This document shows, piece by piece, positions 20,056 through 30,626 of a stretch of DNA of 64,000 bases (positions are counted from its first letter, which is position 1; each line of letters begins with the position of its first letter). Source of the stretch: Picochlorum sp. 'celeri' (Eukaryota; Chlorophyta; Trebouxiophyceae); NCBI GenBank assembly GCA_010909725.1, contig JAACMV010000008.1, forward strand, positions 868,001-932,000, given 5' to 3'. The notes beneath the pieces are model-generated. The model did not search any database. It was not told where the DNA came from and was given only the letters and a program-made list of their open reading frames with translations. Position numbers and translations under genes: made by a program.

Positions 20056-21843
20056 TTATATTTTGGTGCCATCAGGGATGATAGTGTTTCTGAGGATAAT
20101 AACCATGCCATCCTGAATAATGTACCCCTTTTCAATGCAATTGGCTTCCTGTAATCCATTCGCATTCACTATCGTTGAATCATGTCCAATCCACACATTG
20201 TCCTCAACAATACAATTATCTAAGGTAACATTGCGCCCGATACCTCGACGAAACTTTCGATTTTCCCCGAGGTGGACATATTCAATGCTTTCTGCATTTC
20301 CGATAATACAGTTTGATACCTTAGTTCCTTGTCCAACGACTAGGTCATTCCCTATTATACTAGTACCAATCGTACAATCATGAAGGAGAGTATTGCTTCC
20401 TATCATTGAGTTATGGACCTTAACTTTTCCAATGAATCTAGGTGGTGCCAATCCATTCTGGGGTACTGGGAAAGATTGATCTGGCAAAGGGCCCGTACTC
20501 TCAATTTCAGCGCAAAGAAGATTTATATTTGCATTGAAATATTCTTTGCAAGTCCGAATATCGTACCAAAGCCCATTATATTGGTAGGCATTGACTTCCA
20601 TTCCCTTCGAAATAGCTCTTGGAATAACATGATGACCTATATGCGTGACGAATTCAGCATTTTCAGCATTGAGAAGATCTAGCAATGCTTCCCTGGAGAA
20701 GATATATATACCCATACTCGTTAGCTCGCCGGCTTTGATACCTGGCAAAGAATTGTGGTGGAGACAGGGATTTTCTTCAAAAGATGTCACTCGGAAATCT
20801 TGATCAATTCTCAGGATACCTTGCGATTTCATATAGTCTGAATCGCTTGAATTTGTGCAGCAGATTGTTATGTCAGCATCTTTTTCGCGGTGAAATTGCA
20901 TGACCTTTCTTAGATCAACAGTGTGGATGCTCGAGCCAGGAAGAATGACGTAATCAGTTGCTGCCGTGAGACCTCTGTTTTCGTCCATTATTTCCTCAAA
21001 ACTTTGTCGTATAGCATCTGCACTTCCTCGATACCATTCTTTATTAGTAAGCGTCTGATTGGAGGCCAATACTTCGACGAAAGAACCTAGATCTCCGACA
21101 CCAATGTATCCATAAGACTGATGAATATGTGAGTTCAGGGCATGAGAATTGAATTGCGTCAGCACGTAAACCTTATTGATACCAGACTTGGTACATTGAT
21201 TGATAGGAAAGTCTATCAGGTGAGTATTTGAAACGATTGGCAATGATGCCACAGCTTTCAACCTAGTCAGAGCCATTGATGCTTCCCCTCCAGCAAGAAT
21301 AACAGCCCTTGCTGTTCTGCTCACATCATCCGCCAAACAGTCATCGGATATAGTTTTATTTGTCTGTGGAATATCTTCAGATGGATGATCACTATCGATC
21401 ACTGTTTTCACACAGGTCTCGCTGGCATGAGTGGAGAACTTTTCGAAATCAGGAGCACAAAGTGCATTTCCCTCTAAAGCCAAGTCCACTATATTTCCAT
21501 CTTGCTTGTCTGCTCCAGCAGCCACTACATTGAGTCTCCTCGTGGAATGCAAAGTCATTTCCAAACCGGCTGAAGTTCTACGTCTGGAGAAGAGGCTCCT
21601 CATTGAGCTAGTATTTGCTTGAACACATGAATGACTTTTCATTTGTATGACAAGATCAGACTCTTGCGGTCGAGATATCGAAAAGCTATCAGCAACGGCC
21701 AATTTGGATCGACCCAACGCATTCAAGTTACTCTTGGGACTGAAACTCGCAAGGGCAACGGGAGATGGCCTCCTCACACCATGAAAACTAACAACGGGTT
21801 CTTGGGACCTCGTCCGGAACACATGCCTCCCAACGAAGGCCAT
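20056..21843 (-). CDS. ADP-glucose pyrophosphorylase-like protein, catalytically degenerate
   Basis: 595 aa without introns. Residues 1-170 form a Ser/Arg-rich leader typical of a plastid transit peptide plus a low-complexity linker. The rest aligns over the whole length of AGPase: a nucleotidyltransferase domain (VILAGG, LIDFPINQC, INKVYVLTQFNSHALNSHI, SFVEVLASNQT, WYRGSADAIRQ, MGIYIFS, GLWYDIRT) and a C-terminal left-handed beta-helix. Key residues are missing: the GTRLYPLT loop reads EASMALTRL; the LAGDHLYRMDY motif with catalytic Asp reads LPGSSIHTVDL; and the sugar-phosphate-binding EKPK lysine is replaced in EENPC. It is therefore probably inactive and, if folded, a regulatory or large-subunit-like partner. 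It sits between the arms of the inverted duplication. Confidence 0.85.
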   Translation of the reverse strand: MAFVGRHVFRTRSQEPVVSFHGVRRPSPVALASFSPKSNLNALGRSKLAVADSFSISRPQESDLVIQMKSHSCVQANTSSMRSLFSRRRTSAGLEMTLHSTRRLNVVAAGADKQDGNIVDLALEGNALCAPDFEKFSTHASETCVKTVIDSDHPSEDIPQTNKTISDDCLADDVSRTARAVILAGGEASMALTRLKAVASLPIVSNTHLIDFPINQCTKSGINKVYVLTQFNSHALNSHIHQSYGYIGVGDLGSFVEVLASNQTLTNKEWYRGSADAIRQSFEEIMDENRGLTAATDYVILPGSSIHTVDLRKVMQFHREKDADITICCTNSSDSDYMKSQGILRIDQDFRVTSFEENPCLHHNSLPGIKAGELTSMGIYIFSREALLDLLNAENAEFVTHIGHHVIPRAISKGMEVNAYQYNGLWYDIRTCKEYFNANINLLCAEIESTGPLPDQSFPVPQNGLAPPRFIGKVKVHNSMIGSNTLLHDCTIGTSIIGNDLVVGQGTKVSNCIIGNAESIEYVHLGENRKFRRGIGRNVTLDNCIVEDNVWIGHDSTIVNANGLQEANCIEKGYIIQDGMVIILRNTIIPDGTKI

Positions 21844-22281
21844 CTTTTTTTCCCTAAATAATCGATCTTTTTTTTAATATAAAAAATACAGAGCCAAATA
21901 TTTTATGTTGTAACTCTGCAGATCTACAGTGATGCTATAACTGTCGTCCATCAAGGCAATCAATCGGATTCCAAAAAGGTTGGACCCTGGTGTATCAGAT
22001 ACTATGGGGTCGAAACGCCTCACACTTCTCGAGGCAAACATGCCTCCAGAGGTACCTGTGTCAAAAGGTATTTAAGAAACGAGGCATCCTATCATCACAT
22101 GCCCATCCTTCTCTCAGAGCATATAGAGTCATGTATTCCATAGCGGAACAATCGATCTACCTACACTTCTCGCAATGCAATTTGCATACATTCAAGGTGG
22201 TTGCATACAGGCAACGTGCATGTGACACGGACGATCAAGCTCAATTCAGATGTATCTGGCACGAAAAAGCCTAAAGCGCTG
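21844..22281. other. Spacer between AGPase-like gene and right inner arm
   Basis: About 440 bp. A 94-codon frame at 21990-22274 (plus) shows no recognisable features. Contains the presumed promoter of the AGPase-like gene on its left end. Confidence 0.4.
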
Positions 22282-22736
22282 TTTGATGAGCGCTATTCAA
22301 CTCTCAAGCAAAGTTTACAGTTCAGAAGTACTAACGAATAATATAGCATCATAGTAGTGTCACGCGCAATCGAGTGCTTGCCTCGTTGAGGAGAGAGAAA
22401 GAGAGAGTGGGTGTTCACTGGGAGAAATGTTTCCAGAGACACCAACACTTCTCGCCTCCCTCGCGATTCATGTCTGACGAAGAAACCTTTTTGATAGAGT
22501 TATTATTATTATTATTCCCAATTTAGCGTCCATGGTACGCTTCTGTAATATATGCTAAGACAAGCAGCCATACCAGGTGAGAGGGAGAGAATAGGTGACG
22601 AGTCGCTCAGGCCTTGCATTCCGTCTTGGAAAGGCAAGGAAATTGAAGGCCAGAAAAGAATGATCGAATTGATCTGGCTTTGCCTGTCACTGCGGAGGAG
22701 GCCTGGTTGACAGCATTGCTCATAGCTTTGACTGGT
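22282..22736. repeat. Inverted duplication, inner arm, right copy
   Basis: Reverse-complement copy of 19458-19912, same length (455 bp), with about two differences. It holds the end of gene B and its 3' flank. Confidence 0.9.
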
Positions 22737-23260
22737 TTCACAACAGCACTCTTGGACTTGGCAGTCAGTCTCGCAGCACCAGAGGCAACAGCCTTGGCTG
22801 GTTTCACAACAGCATTCTTGGACTTGGCAGTCAGTCTCGCAGCACCAGAGGCAACAGCCTTGGCTGGTTTCACAACAGCACTCTTGGACTTGGCAGTCAG
22901 TCTCGCAGCACCAGAGGCAACAGCCTTGGCTGGTTTCACAACAGCATTCTTGGACAAGATCTTGAATCTTCTGGTACGAGATGCTGTGTTCAATGGATTC
23001 TTACTCCTTCGAGCTGGAAGGACGTCGTCTGGGAAAGCGGCATAAGCATCCATGTGGACAGCCTTGATGGCAGGATCGTGGGCGACATGCCCCAACTGCT
23101 GCTTAGAATCGAGTGGAACGATCTCCTCGTATCCATAGTCGCCATTTGATGCATATTCAGAGAACCTCTGTACGATTCTCGCGGGTGACTCCATGCCATT
23201 CCCGCTCCAGTCCATTGTTATCTCCGAGTTCTGCCGATACGGCATGTCTTCCATCAACAT
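22607..23260 (-). CDS. Gene B: unknown protein with H1-like tandem repeats and shared C-terminal module
   Basis: 217 aa from the ATG at 23260 (an in-frame GTG at 23278 is open but a splice-acceptor-like TGCACTGCAG lies between). The first 100 residues are acidic to neutral and unrelated to gene A. Residues about 103-180 are three and a part copies of a 22-aa unit (AVVKPAKAVASGAARLTAKSK with N or S in front, alternating N, S, N, S). The lysine/alanine/proline content is like histone H1 tails. The last 43 residues, ending FPCLSKTECKA, match gene A almost exactly. The basic repeats suggest DNA or chromatin binding, as inference only. Confidence 0.65.
   Translation of the reverse strand: MLMEDMPYRQNSEITMDWSGNGMESPARIVQRFSEYASNGDYGYEEIVPLDSKQQLGHVAHDPAIKAVHMDAYAAFPDDVLPARRSKNPLNTASRTRRFKILSKNAVVKPAKAVASGAARLTAKSKSAVVKPAKAVASGAARLTAKSKNAVVKPAKAVASGAARLTAKSKSAVVKPVKAMSNAVNQASSAVTGKARSIRSFFSGLQFPCLSKTECKA
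22734..22956 (-). repeat. 66-bp tandem repeat coding for 22-aa units
   Basis: The phrase GGTTTCACAACAGCA recurs at 22734, 22800, 22866 and 22932 on the plus strand, an exact 66-bp period. Units are near-identical except for a C/T alternation (Ser/Asn codon), which indicates that a 132-bp dimer was the last unit duplicated. Confidence 0.92.
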
Positions 23261-23425
23261 GGGTGAGCTGCAGTGCACAAACGAGAGTCCAATTTAGTCG
23301 AACAGAACATAACGATGTTGAACTGGAAATAACCACCAATGCTAAGGGGAAAACTCATCATCATTCTAGACAACGAAGGCGAAAGTCCAGCAAAGGTCGA
23401 CAACACAAGCTTGTTCAGAGTACTG

Positions 23426-23904
23426 ACAAGGAAGAGTTAACAACGACAGCTCGACAAAAGCGAAATCTCCCGCCTAGCCCCCAGCCCCCCCGAAATCCCC
23501 GCCAAAAGGCATATAATCATTTGTATCTGACATATGAGGGGTGCAAGAGCCCGCAAAGCTGCGCACGTGCACACAGAACAACGCCACAGCAGTGGCCTCG
23601 CCATCACATACCTCGAGAGTCAAACGTGGTGGTGAGGGTTAGAACGTTCTCAAGCACGGTTGAATGATAAAAGTTGACACTTTAGAGTAATATGGCGTGT
23701 CAAACAGCAGTTTATGTGAATTAGATCTGATGGCACCACGGCTGGGCAAGCGACTTTATTCGCGAGTCAACCGAAACGTTTGGGCGACTGGTCCCTCTCG
23801 GATCCAGGGTGCGATCGAGGGCAAGCGGGCAGCAATAGATATCCGAGGCTCTGTACGCTCGGGAGTTATTCCCGAGCGGGTATAAAATAAATGACATTTG
23901 ACCC
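23426..23904. repeat. Inverted duplication, outer arm, right copy (promoter side of gene B)
   Basis: 479 bp, reverse-complement copy of 18436-18914. It contains the dyad AGAACGTTCT at 23641-23650 and the hairpin at 23846-23868 whose loop is flipped relative to the left arm. It begins 166 bp upstream of the gene B start codon. Confidence 0.9.
23846..23868. repeat. Hairpin, right-arm partner
   Basis: Stem CGCTCGGGA / TCCCGAGCG, loop GTTAT on the plus strand, the same orientation as the left-arm hairpin although everything around it is inverted. Confidence 0.85.
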
Positions 23905-24960
23905 GGTGTAATATTTCCACACAATTAATGTCATCAGAAACAATAAACACAACAAGGCATTTTCGTCCCCACACCAGAATACGAATATACCTTCGTTTAA
24001 TCTGAAAGTTCAACAATACTATTGAATAGGCGAGGAGCATGGAAGTTTATCGGAACAGCTGCTTTCTCCGTGTGCCATGAAATTTGATGTTAGCTTTTGA
24101 CAGGCACTCTGAGCAGAACGTTGTTGAAGGCAATGTCCCTAAGCGATAGAAGACAGAACGCCGCAAATGATGTGGTTCAGTATGTTTTTCTACTGGGATT
24201 CATTCCTGCACTCATTGCCTTTCTCTAAAGCAATTTCCAGCGTCTGCTACTTACTGCATGTAGTTCGTCACCATTCTCGCGTGCTCTATTCGCCAACAAA
24301 TGTTCCTCAACTGGAGAGAAATAGAACTGCAATAATAGTAATCCTCCTGCCTCAAACATCAAGGATGAATGCCATTGGTGCATGTAGACAGGAGATCATG
24401 ATCATGTTGCCTGTATTCTTACAAGAATGTATAATTATACTTTCAGACAAGCAAGTTTCTGTGATAGAGAATCATTTGATTTCAAATAAGTGATAGCCCT
24501 TTATCTGCATTGCCATCACTCGGGAAGTCCGATGCTCGAGCGTCTGAGCTCAGAATCCATGGATGCAATTGCAGATGGCCATGGCCATCTGCAACTCACC
24601 AGGATTGGAATCCAGGTTCATATTCGCCCTCGGCGATTGAGGCCATTAAGAGCGAAATAATTGGAGAAGAATCCCCAAACCTGTGTTTCTGCAACAAAAT
24701 CGCGTCCATACGTTGCTCTGAATTCGAATCAGTGGTAAGCACTGCTCTGACGGTTTTCTTAGGAATTTGGCCATTTGATTGGAAATTAAGACCTCTCGTG
24801 ATAGTTTTAATTTCATAAATAATCACCTCAATTTGATTCTATTCCCTGGGTGACTGATGCAGTGAGTTCTCAATTCGTTTTCGTGATCTGAAGCTCGTAT
24901 CAAAGGCAACTTCCCTGGAAACCTCTTTGATATGCTCCAGACATGGCATAATATGCAATA
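23905..24960. other. Spacer between inverted duplication and myosin
   Basis: About 1.05 kb with no gene I can support. An ATG at 24133 opens a 31-codon frame (MSLSDRRQNAANDVV...) with a GTATGT donor-like site at its middle, and open frames at 24167-24493 and 24510-24818 could be exons of an unrecognised small gene. A perfect 26-bp palindrome lies at 24569-24594. Confidence 0.45.
24569..24594. repeat. Perfect 26-bp palindrome
   Basis: Thirteen bases starting TTGCAGATGGCCA are followed directly by their reverse complement, with no loop. Could be a binding site for a dimeric factor or a chance of a small coding exon; nothing else marks it. Confidence 0.85.
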
Positions 24961-27900
24961 ATGGTGAAGAAAAAAGATCATGTGGATAAGGCAGCAATCG
25001 CAGCTGCTCATTCACAAGCATTTCTTCCTGGAACTCCAGTCTGGGCTCCAGCAACAAGCCCAACTGCCAGGAGAATCTCACCATCTCATGGGATTGCTTC
25101 ATGGGCCCGCGGTGTTGTCGAGGTATGTATCATGGAAGTGAGGGATAATTCAAGATGATTTTGACCGAGCAGCTGTGACACGCGACCGCCATTCTTTTTG
25201 CAGGGTGTGAGTCGTGGAGTTGACGATGTCGTCGTGCTGGATGTTTTATTTGAGGATGGGTCACGGTCACAATTAAGAGCAGCCGAGTGCTTTCTCCAGA
25301 ACGAAAAGGATGATACAGTTGACGATCTTGTCCGCTCAGACTTTCTACACGAACCAGGGTGTGTGATCAATTGTTTGGTTATGGTTTTCTAGCAGATAGA
25401 ATAATCACAATTTCCTGTATGAGATGCAGCATATTGCATACTTTGAGGGTACGATATGAACTGGATATGATATACACGTATTCAGGACAGATTTTAATAG
25501 CAGTAAATCCACAGAAGCCCCTCAAACATTTATATGGTAGTAGGATGATGGCACAGTACAAAGGGATTCCCTTTGGCGACCTGTCACCTCACACGTATGC
25601 TGTGGCTGAGGCAGCTTATTCTGCAATGATGATTGATGAGAAACGTCAGACAATTCTTATCAGTGGCGAGAGTGGGGCTGGCAAAACAGAGTCTGCAAAA
25701 ATGGTGATGCAATATTTAGCTCACAGGTCTGGGTCCAAATTTGGTGATATTACTGGGTCAGCTACTCCAATTGAACAACAGATACTCGAATCAAATCCGC
25801 TTTTGGAAGCTTTCGGAAACGCCAAGACAGTAAGAAATGATAATTCTTCTCGCTTTGGAAAATTCGTGGAAATAGACTTTGATCCGACTGGGAGAGTTGC
25901 AGGTGCAAATATTTCCACTTATCTTCTTGAGCGAAGCCGGGTAGTGAGTATTGGGTCTCCTGAACGTTCATTTCATATATTTTACCAGATATTCTATGGA
26001 GCAAGCGTTGATTTGAAGAAACGACTATATTTGCCGGGGGATATATCTGAGTTCAGGTATTTAGGTCAGAGTAGTACAGTCAAACTAGACGGTATAGATG
26101 ATAAGGATGGCTTTGTTGCTACGCTCAACGCGATGAAAGTCATTGGTTTGGATGGTAATGAAATTGAGTCGGTCTTGCGGTGCGTTGCGGCAGTCTTACA
26201 CCTGGGTAATATCAGTTTTGTGACATCTGAGAATGCAATGGCTGATGAAGCGGTGGTTAGTCCAGACGACAGGTCCATTGCAGGACTTCAAGCTGCTGCT
26301 GCATTGCTTGGAACAACATCCGAAAAATTATCTGAAGCTTTAATGAAAAGGACAATATCTACTGCTGGGGAGAAAATCGAGAAGAGGTATAATATTCTGG
26401 AATCAGAGGAATCAAGAGACTCGCTAGCCAAGTCGCTGTACTCAAAATTGTTTGATTGGCTTGTATCAGCCATCAACAAAAAGATTGGATCTGTAGGGGG
26501 TAGCAGAAGGACTCCGCTATCTGTTGGTATATTGGATATATATGGCTTCGAATCATTTGATACCAATTCTTTCGAACAATTGTGCATCAACCTGGCAAAT
26601 GAAAAGTTACAGCAGGCATTCAATGCACATGTTTTCAAAGCTGAGCAGGAAGAATATGCAATTGAAGGGATCGATTGGAGTTACATCGAGTTTATTGACA
26701 ATCAGGATGTTTTGGATCTTCTAGAAGGAACAAGGCTATCTTCAATCACCAAGGAAAACCTGAATGGAAAGAATCTGGGTATTTTCCCAATGCTTGATGA
26801 AGCATGTAGACTACCTAAAGCCACCTTTCAAGACCTCGCGATATCACTTCGTTCCAAGCTAGAAAAACATCCAAGATTTTCAGCCCCTAAAAGGGACCAG
26901 TTCTCTTTTATTGTGAATCACTATGCTGGCGAGGTTCGTTATGCGACTGATGGGTTTCTGGAGAAGAATAGGGATTTTATTGTTGAAGACCAGGAGGCTC
27001 TCATGCGAGCTTGTGACGAACCTCTGCCCAAAGATTTGTATCTTGAATATAATGACAGGGATAACAAAAAGAGGAACGCATTCAAGCTGAATACAATAGG
27101 ATCCACGTTTCAGAAGCAGCTAAACAAGTTATCAGACACTTTGAATGCATGTCAGCCACATTTCATCCGTTGTATCAAGCCCAATGAAGATTCGACGCCT
27201 GGAAACTTACAACCTGCGTATGCAATGGAGCAACTTCGAGCCGGTGGTGTTTTGGAGGCTGTCCGGATTGCTTGTGCAGGGTACCCTACTAGGAAGACAT
27301 TCTTGCCTTTTGCGAAGAGATACTCTGTCCTTCTCTCCCACCACGATTTAGAATCAAGTAAGGTACCAACGACAGAGAAAGGCCTCATAGACTGGCATGC
27401 GCTACAGGGTCACCAAGTATCTGATCTAGTTGTGGCAATTATGAAAAGGTCTTCGTTAAGTGGATGGCAAATAGGAAGGACAAAAATATTCCTGAGAACT
27501 GGCCAACTCGCCGCATTGGAGGGACAAAGGGGAAAGGTAATATCTAATGCAGTATTGAAGATTCAGTCTTATTGGAGATCTTACCAAGCTCGTAGGAGGT
27601 TTAAGATAAAAGTTCAGGCCATAATTATAGCACAGTCAGCTTGGAGGTCTTTCTTCGCTCGCACTGAAGCAAGACGAATGAGGATCCAAAGAGCGGCGAA
27701 GATAATTCAATCTTGGTGGAGATCTTATCGAGCCCAAAAAGTATTAACTCAAAGAAAAAGGTATGTTCAATATCAATAGTACACATATTACTTGCCTGTT
27801 GTTGAAGCAATGCAATCAAATTGATGCAGACAAGCGAATGCAATAGCAATACAAGCTTGTTGGAGAATGTACTTAGCTAGAAAAAAATTCATCGAACAAT

Positions 27901-30335
27901 CAGAGTTTGCCAAGCATAGAATCGAGCTGGAATTGCTCACCAAAGCTCACTCTGAAGCAGCTACTCTCATCCAAGCTCACTGGAGGAGATATTCTGCATG
28001 GAAAGTTGCTGAGAGATTGTCAATTACTGCCTCGAAATTTAGCGCTTTAGAGGAAGAGATTAGAAGTCTAAAGGAGGCATTGAAAACAAAGTGCGCTGAG
28101 AACGAATCATTAAAGCAGGATCGTTTGTCGGATAAATCCAGGATATCTAATCTCGAGAAGGAAGTTTCCAGGCTTTCAATCTTGCAGGACAATTCGCTTT
28201 CATCGCTTGCAGAAAAGCGGCTGAACGAGATTAAGTCACTGAGTGCGAAATACGAAGAATCCATCGCGGCTTTAAGTGATGAAATGGCTTGTGTGAGACA
28301 GCGTTTGGTCTCCTCGGAGGAGGAAAAAGAAAAGGCAGAGAAAGCAGTGGACACTCAAGCCAAGGAGATCAATTCTCTTTTGGATCAGGCTCGGAAACTG
28401 AATGACGATCTAGAAAGTTTAGAACAGCAAAACGAGCAATTAAAAGAAAAACTAAGGGAATTAGAAAGAGGCAATGCATCAAACCTGATGGAGATAGAAA
28501 ACCTCAAACTTCAGGCAGAGTCGACAGACAAATCTTCTCAGCATCTCAAAGAAGTACAGGCTTTGAAATCAGATTTACAGAACCTTCATGGGCAGTTATT
28601 TGAAAAGGATAATTCAGTGATGGAGCTAAGGAATGAAAATACTGTTCTATCCTCTCGTATCCAGTCTCTCATGGAAGAAGTGGAAGTCCGTGCTCAGGAA
28701 AAATCCTCGTTGGCATCTGAAATCGCTCAATTAAAAGAATATATTGAAAAGTACAGAGTAAATGAGCGAACAGAAAAGGACGAGTCCAGTAAAGTAGTCA
28801 CCATAGGAGACTTGACAAACAATCCAACTGTCTGCCTGGAAGACACAAATCCTATGGACATGGAGGCAGATACTCATGGATTGCTTGAAGAATCTAAAAT
28901 TGAAGCTATTAACTTGATCATTAGCCATTTCATAACTGAAAAATCGGTGTACGTGACAATTAGAAATGATATTTTCAATTGTGGTGCCATTCTCCCATAC
29001 GGAAGCTGGATCATACGCCGCTGCATGAACCAATGGGCAGGCCTATGGAGTCAAAGCCAAGTTACTCAGGCTATGGATCAAATAATGGGAGCTATCTCTC
29101 AGGAGGCGCGTAAGAGTTTCAACACATGCCTGTATTGTGTTACTTTGATATGCTCGAGTGGAGCCATGCTTAAAGTGGAATCTGTTGGTCGAAAAGAATC
29201 AGCTCTTTTTGTCAAAACTAGTGAAAAAATGATCGGGCTAGATCCAGTCTATGAGTCTCTGGCTCATTTCGTGACCGAAAAAATACCGATTCATATTCCA
29301 AGCCTTCTTGCAGAAGATGCTAGAAGGTCCGCCCGTGCAAGTTTTCTTAAGAAAGGGTCTAATTCTTTTGAGAATCAATTAGAGGCTTTAGGTACCAGTA
29401 AATCCCAATGGATACGAATTATTGGGACCCTGACAAATCTAGCTGTCATCCTGAAGGAAGAGAACGTGCCTACTGCTCTCTCAAAGGCCATCATTTGGGC
29501 TGCCATGAGATTTGTTGATGGTACTATTCTCAATGGGCTCTTGCTGCGCAGAGATTTATGTTCTGTGTCTAGCGCAAAAGCGCTGCAAACTGCCTTAGGT
29601 ATATTAGAGAATCACATGACGACACGATTGGCTGATGGACTGAATTTCTCCCCAGCTGAATTCGGAGATGCTTTTCAAAGATTGATGCAAGCTTCATATT
29701 TCATCATGGAAGGGTTTGATGACTTGGCGCGAAAAGCAAAATCTGGGGTGAATATACTGTCATCTATCAGCCGAATGTCAGCATTAACCCTCCAGCAGGT
29801 GTACAGGTTGGCTGAATTCCAACATGATGACTGGCGCTCGGAATTTAAAATGGACAGAGAACGGAAAGCCCTCTTGGAGACTCTGAAGACGCTATCCGAA
29901 AATCCAGGCGCGACTTCTTTGTGTGTTGAGTATGAAAAGAATGTATTCAGGACCCCAACCAAGTCTTGGACAACCTTTGGTGACAGGGATGAAGATGTCT
30001 CTGTCCCAGCAGCCATTGGAGTAGAACTTGCACCATCCACCGATGATGTCGACAATCTGCTCGTGGACCCATCATTAGACTTTTATTTGAATGCTCGAGG
30101 ATTCACAAGAAGGCAGGTCATGCTGAATAACAAGATGTATTTCAACGTGGCACCAACTCTGCCAACTGGACCAGGGCCTCTTCTACCCGATGGCACTCGT
30201 CCACAGACATCTCCTGGTGCCATAGATTTGGGCAATGATTCATTCTTCTCCAAAATTGATGACTCCTGTAGAAAAGTGCCTCTTCCTCCCACCATTCTCA
30301 AAAGCGAAGGACTGCATTTTCTAACATCAGCTTGA
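24961..30335 (+). CDS. Myosin heavy chain, class XI/V type with dilute domain
   Basis: Actin motor for organelle and vesicle transport. Four exons (24961-25122, 25204-25358, 25430-27760, 27830-30335) give 1717 aa; introns are 81, 71 and 69 bp. An N-terminal SH3-like segment (GVSRGVDDVVVLDVLFEDG) precedes the motor: purine loop/P-loop SGESGAGKTESAK near residue 185, switch I NDNSSRFGKF, switch II DIYGFESFDTNSFEQLCINLANEKLQQ, and actin-binding HFIRCIKPN. About five IQ motifs follow (IQSYWRSYQARR, IQSWWRSYRAQ, IQACWRMYLARK, IQAHWRRYSAWK), then a coiled coil to about residue 1190 and a globular tail with a dilute domain (NGLLLRRDLCSVSSAK near residue 1447). The order matches plant class XI myosins. 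Confidence 0.95.
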
Positions 30336-30626
30336 ACCGAACTGGAGCCAATCAAGTAGTGCACGCATGGGGTCCAGCCTGGGAGTACATGTCGCTGAAT
30401 TTCCATGCGGACTATATCCCACACTAATTAATTATCCACCCTCGATGATATGTGAATAGTGTAATTCCTGATTAAATACATGCCACAATGCATGAAATAA
30501 TGGACCGAGTACAAACCACGTAGGATATCGTTGAAGTAAACCACGCACGCACTTAATCTTGAGAGGACATCTTGGATCCCTCAGAAATACTGTTGACGCA
30601 TTTTAATTCTAGATACGTATCAACTG
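30336..30626. other. Spacer between myosin and metal ATPase
   Basis: About 290 bp, nothing recognised beyond presumed 3' region and promoter. Confidence 0.4.

Noticed and set aside
20120..21861. Several plus-strand frames antisense to the AGPase-like gene
   Set aside because: They are short, overlap a full-length recognisable gene, and show no family features.
22680..23045. Long plus-strand frame opposite gene B with tandem repeats
   Set aside because: Repeats with a period divisible by three keep several frames open. The minus-strand frame has the shared C-terminal module and an ATG with promoter arm; the opposite frame has neither.
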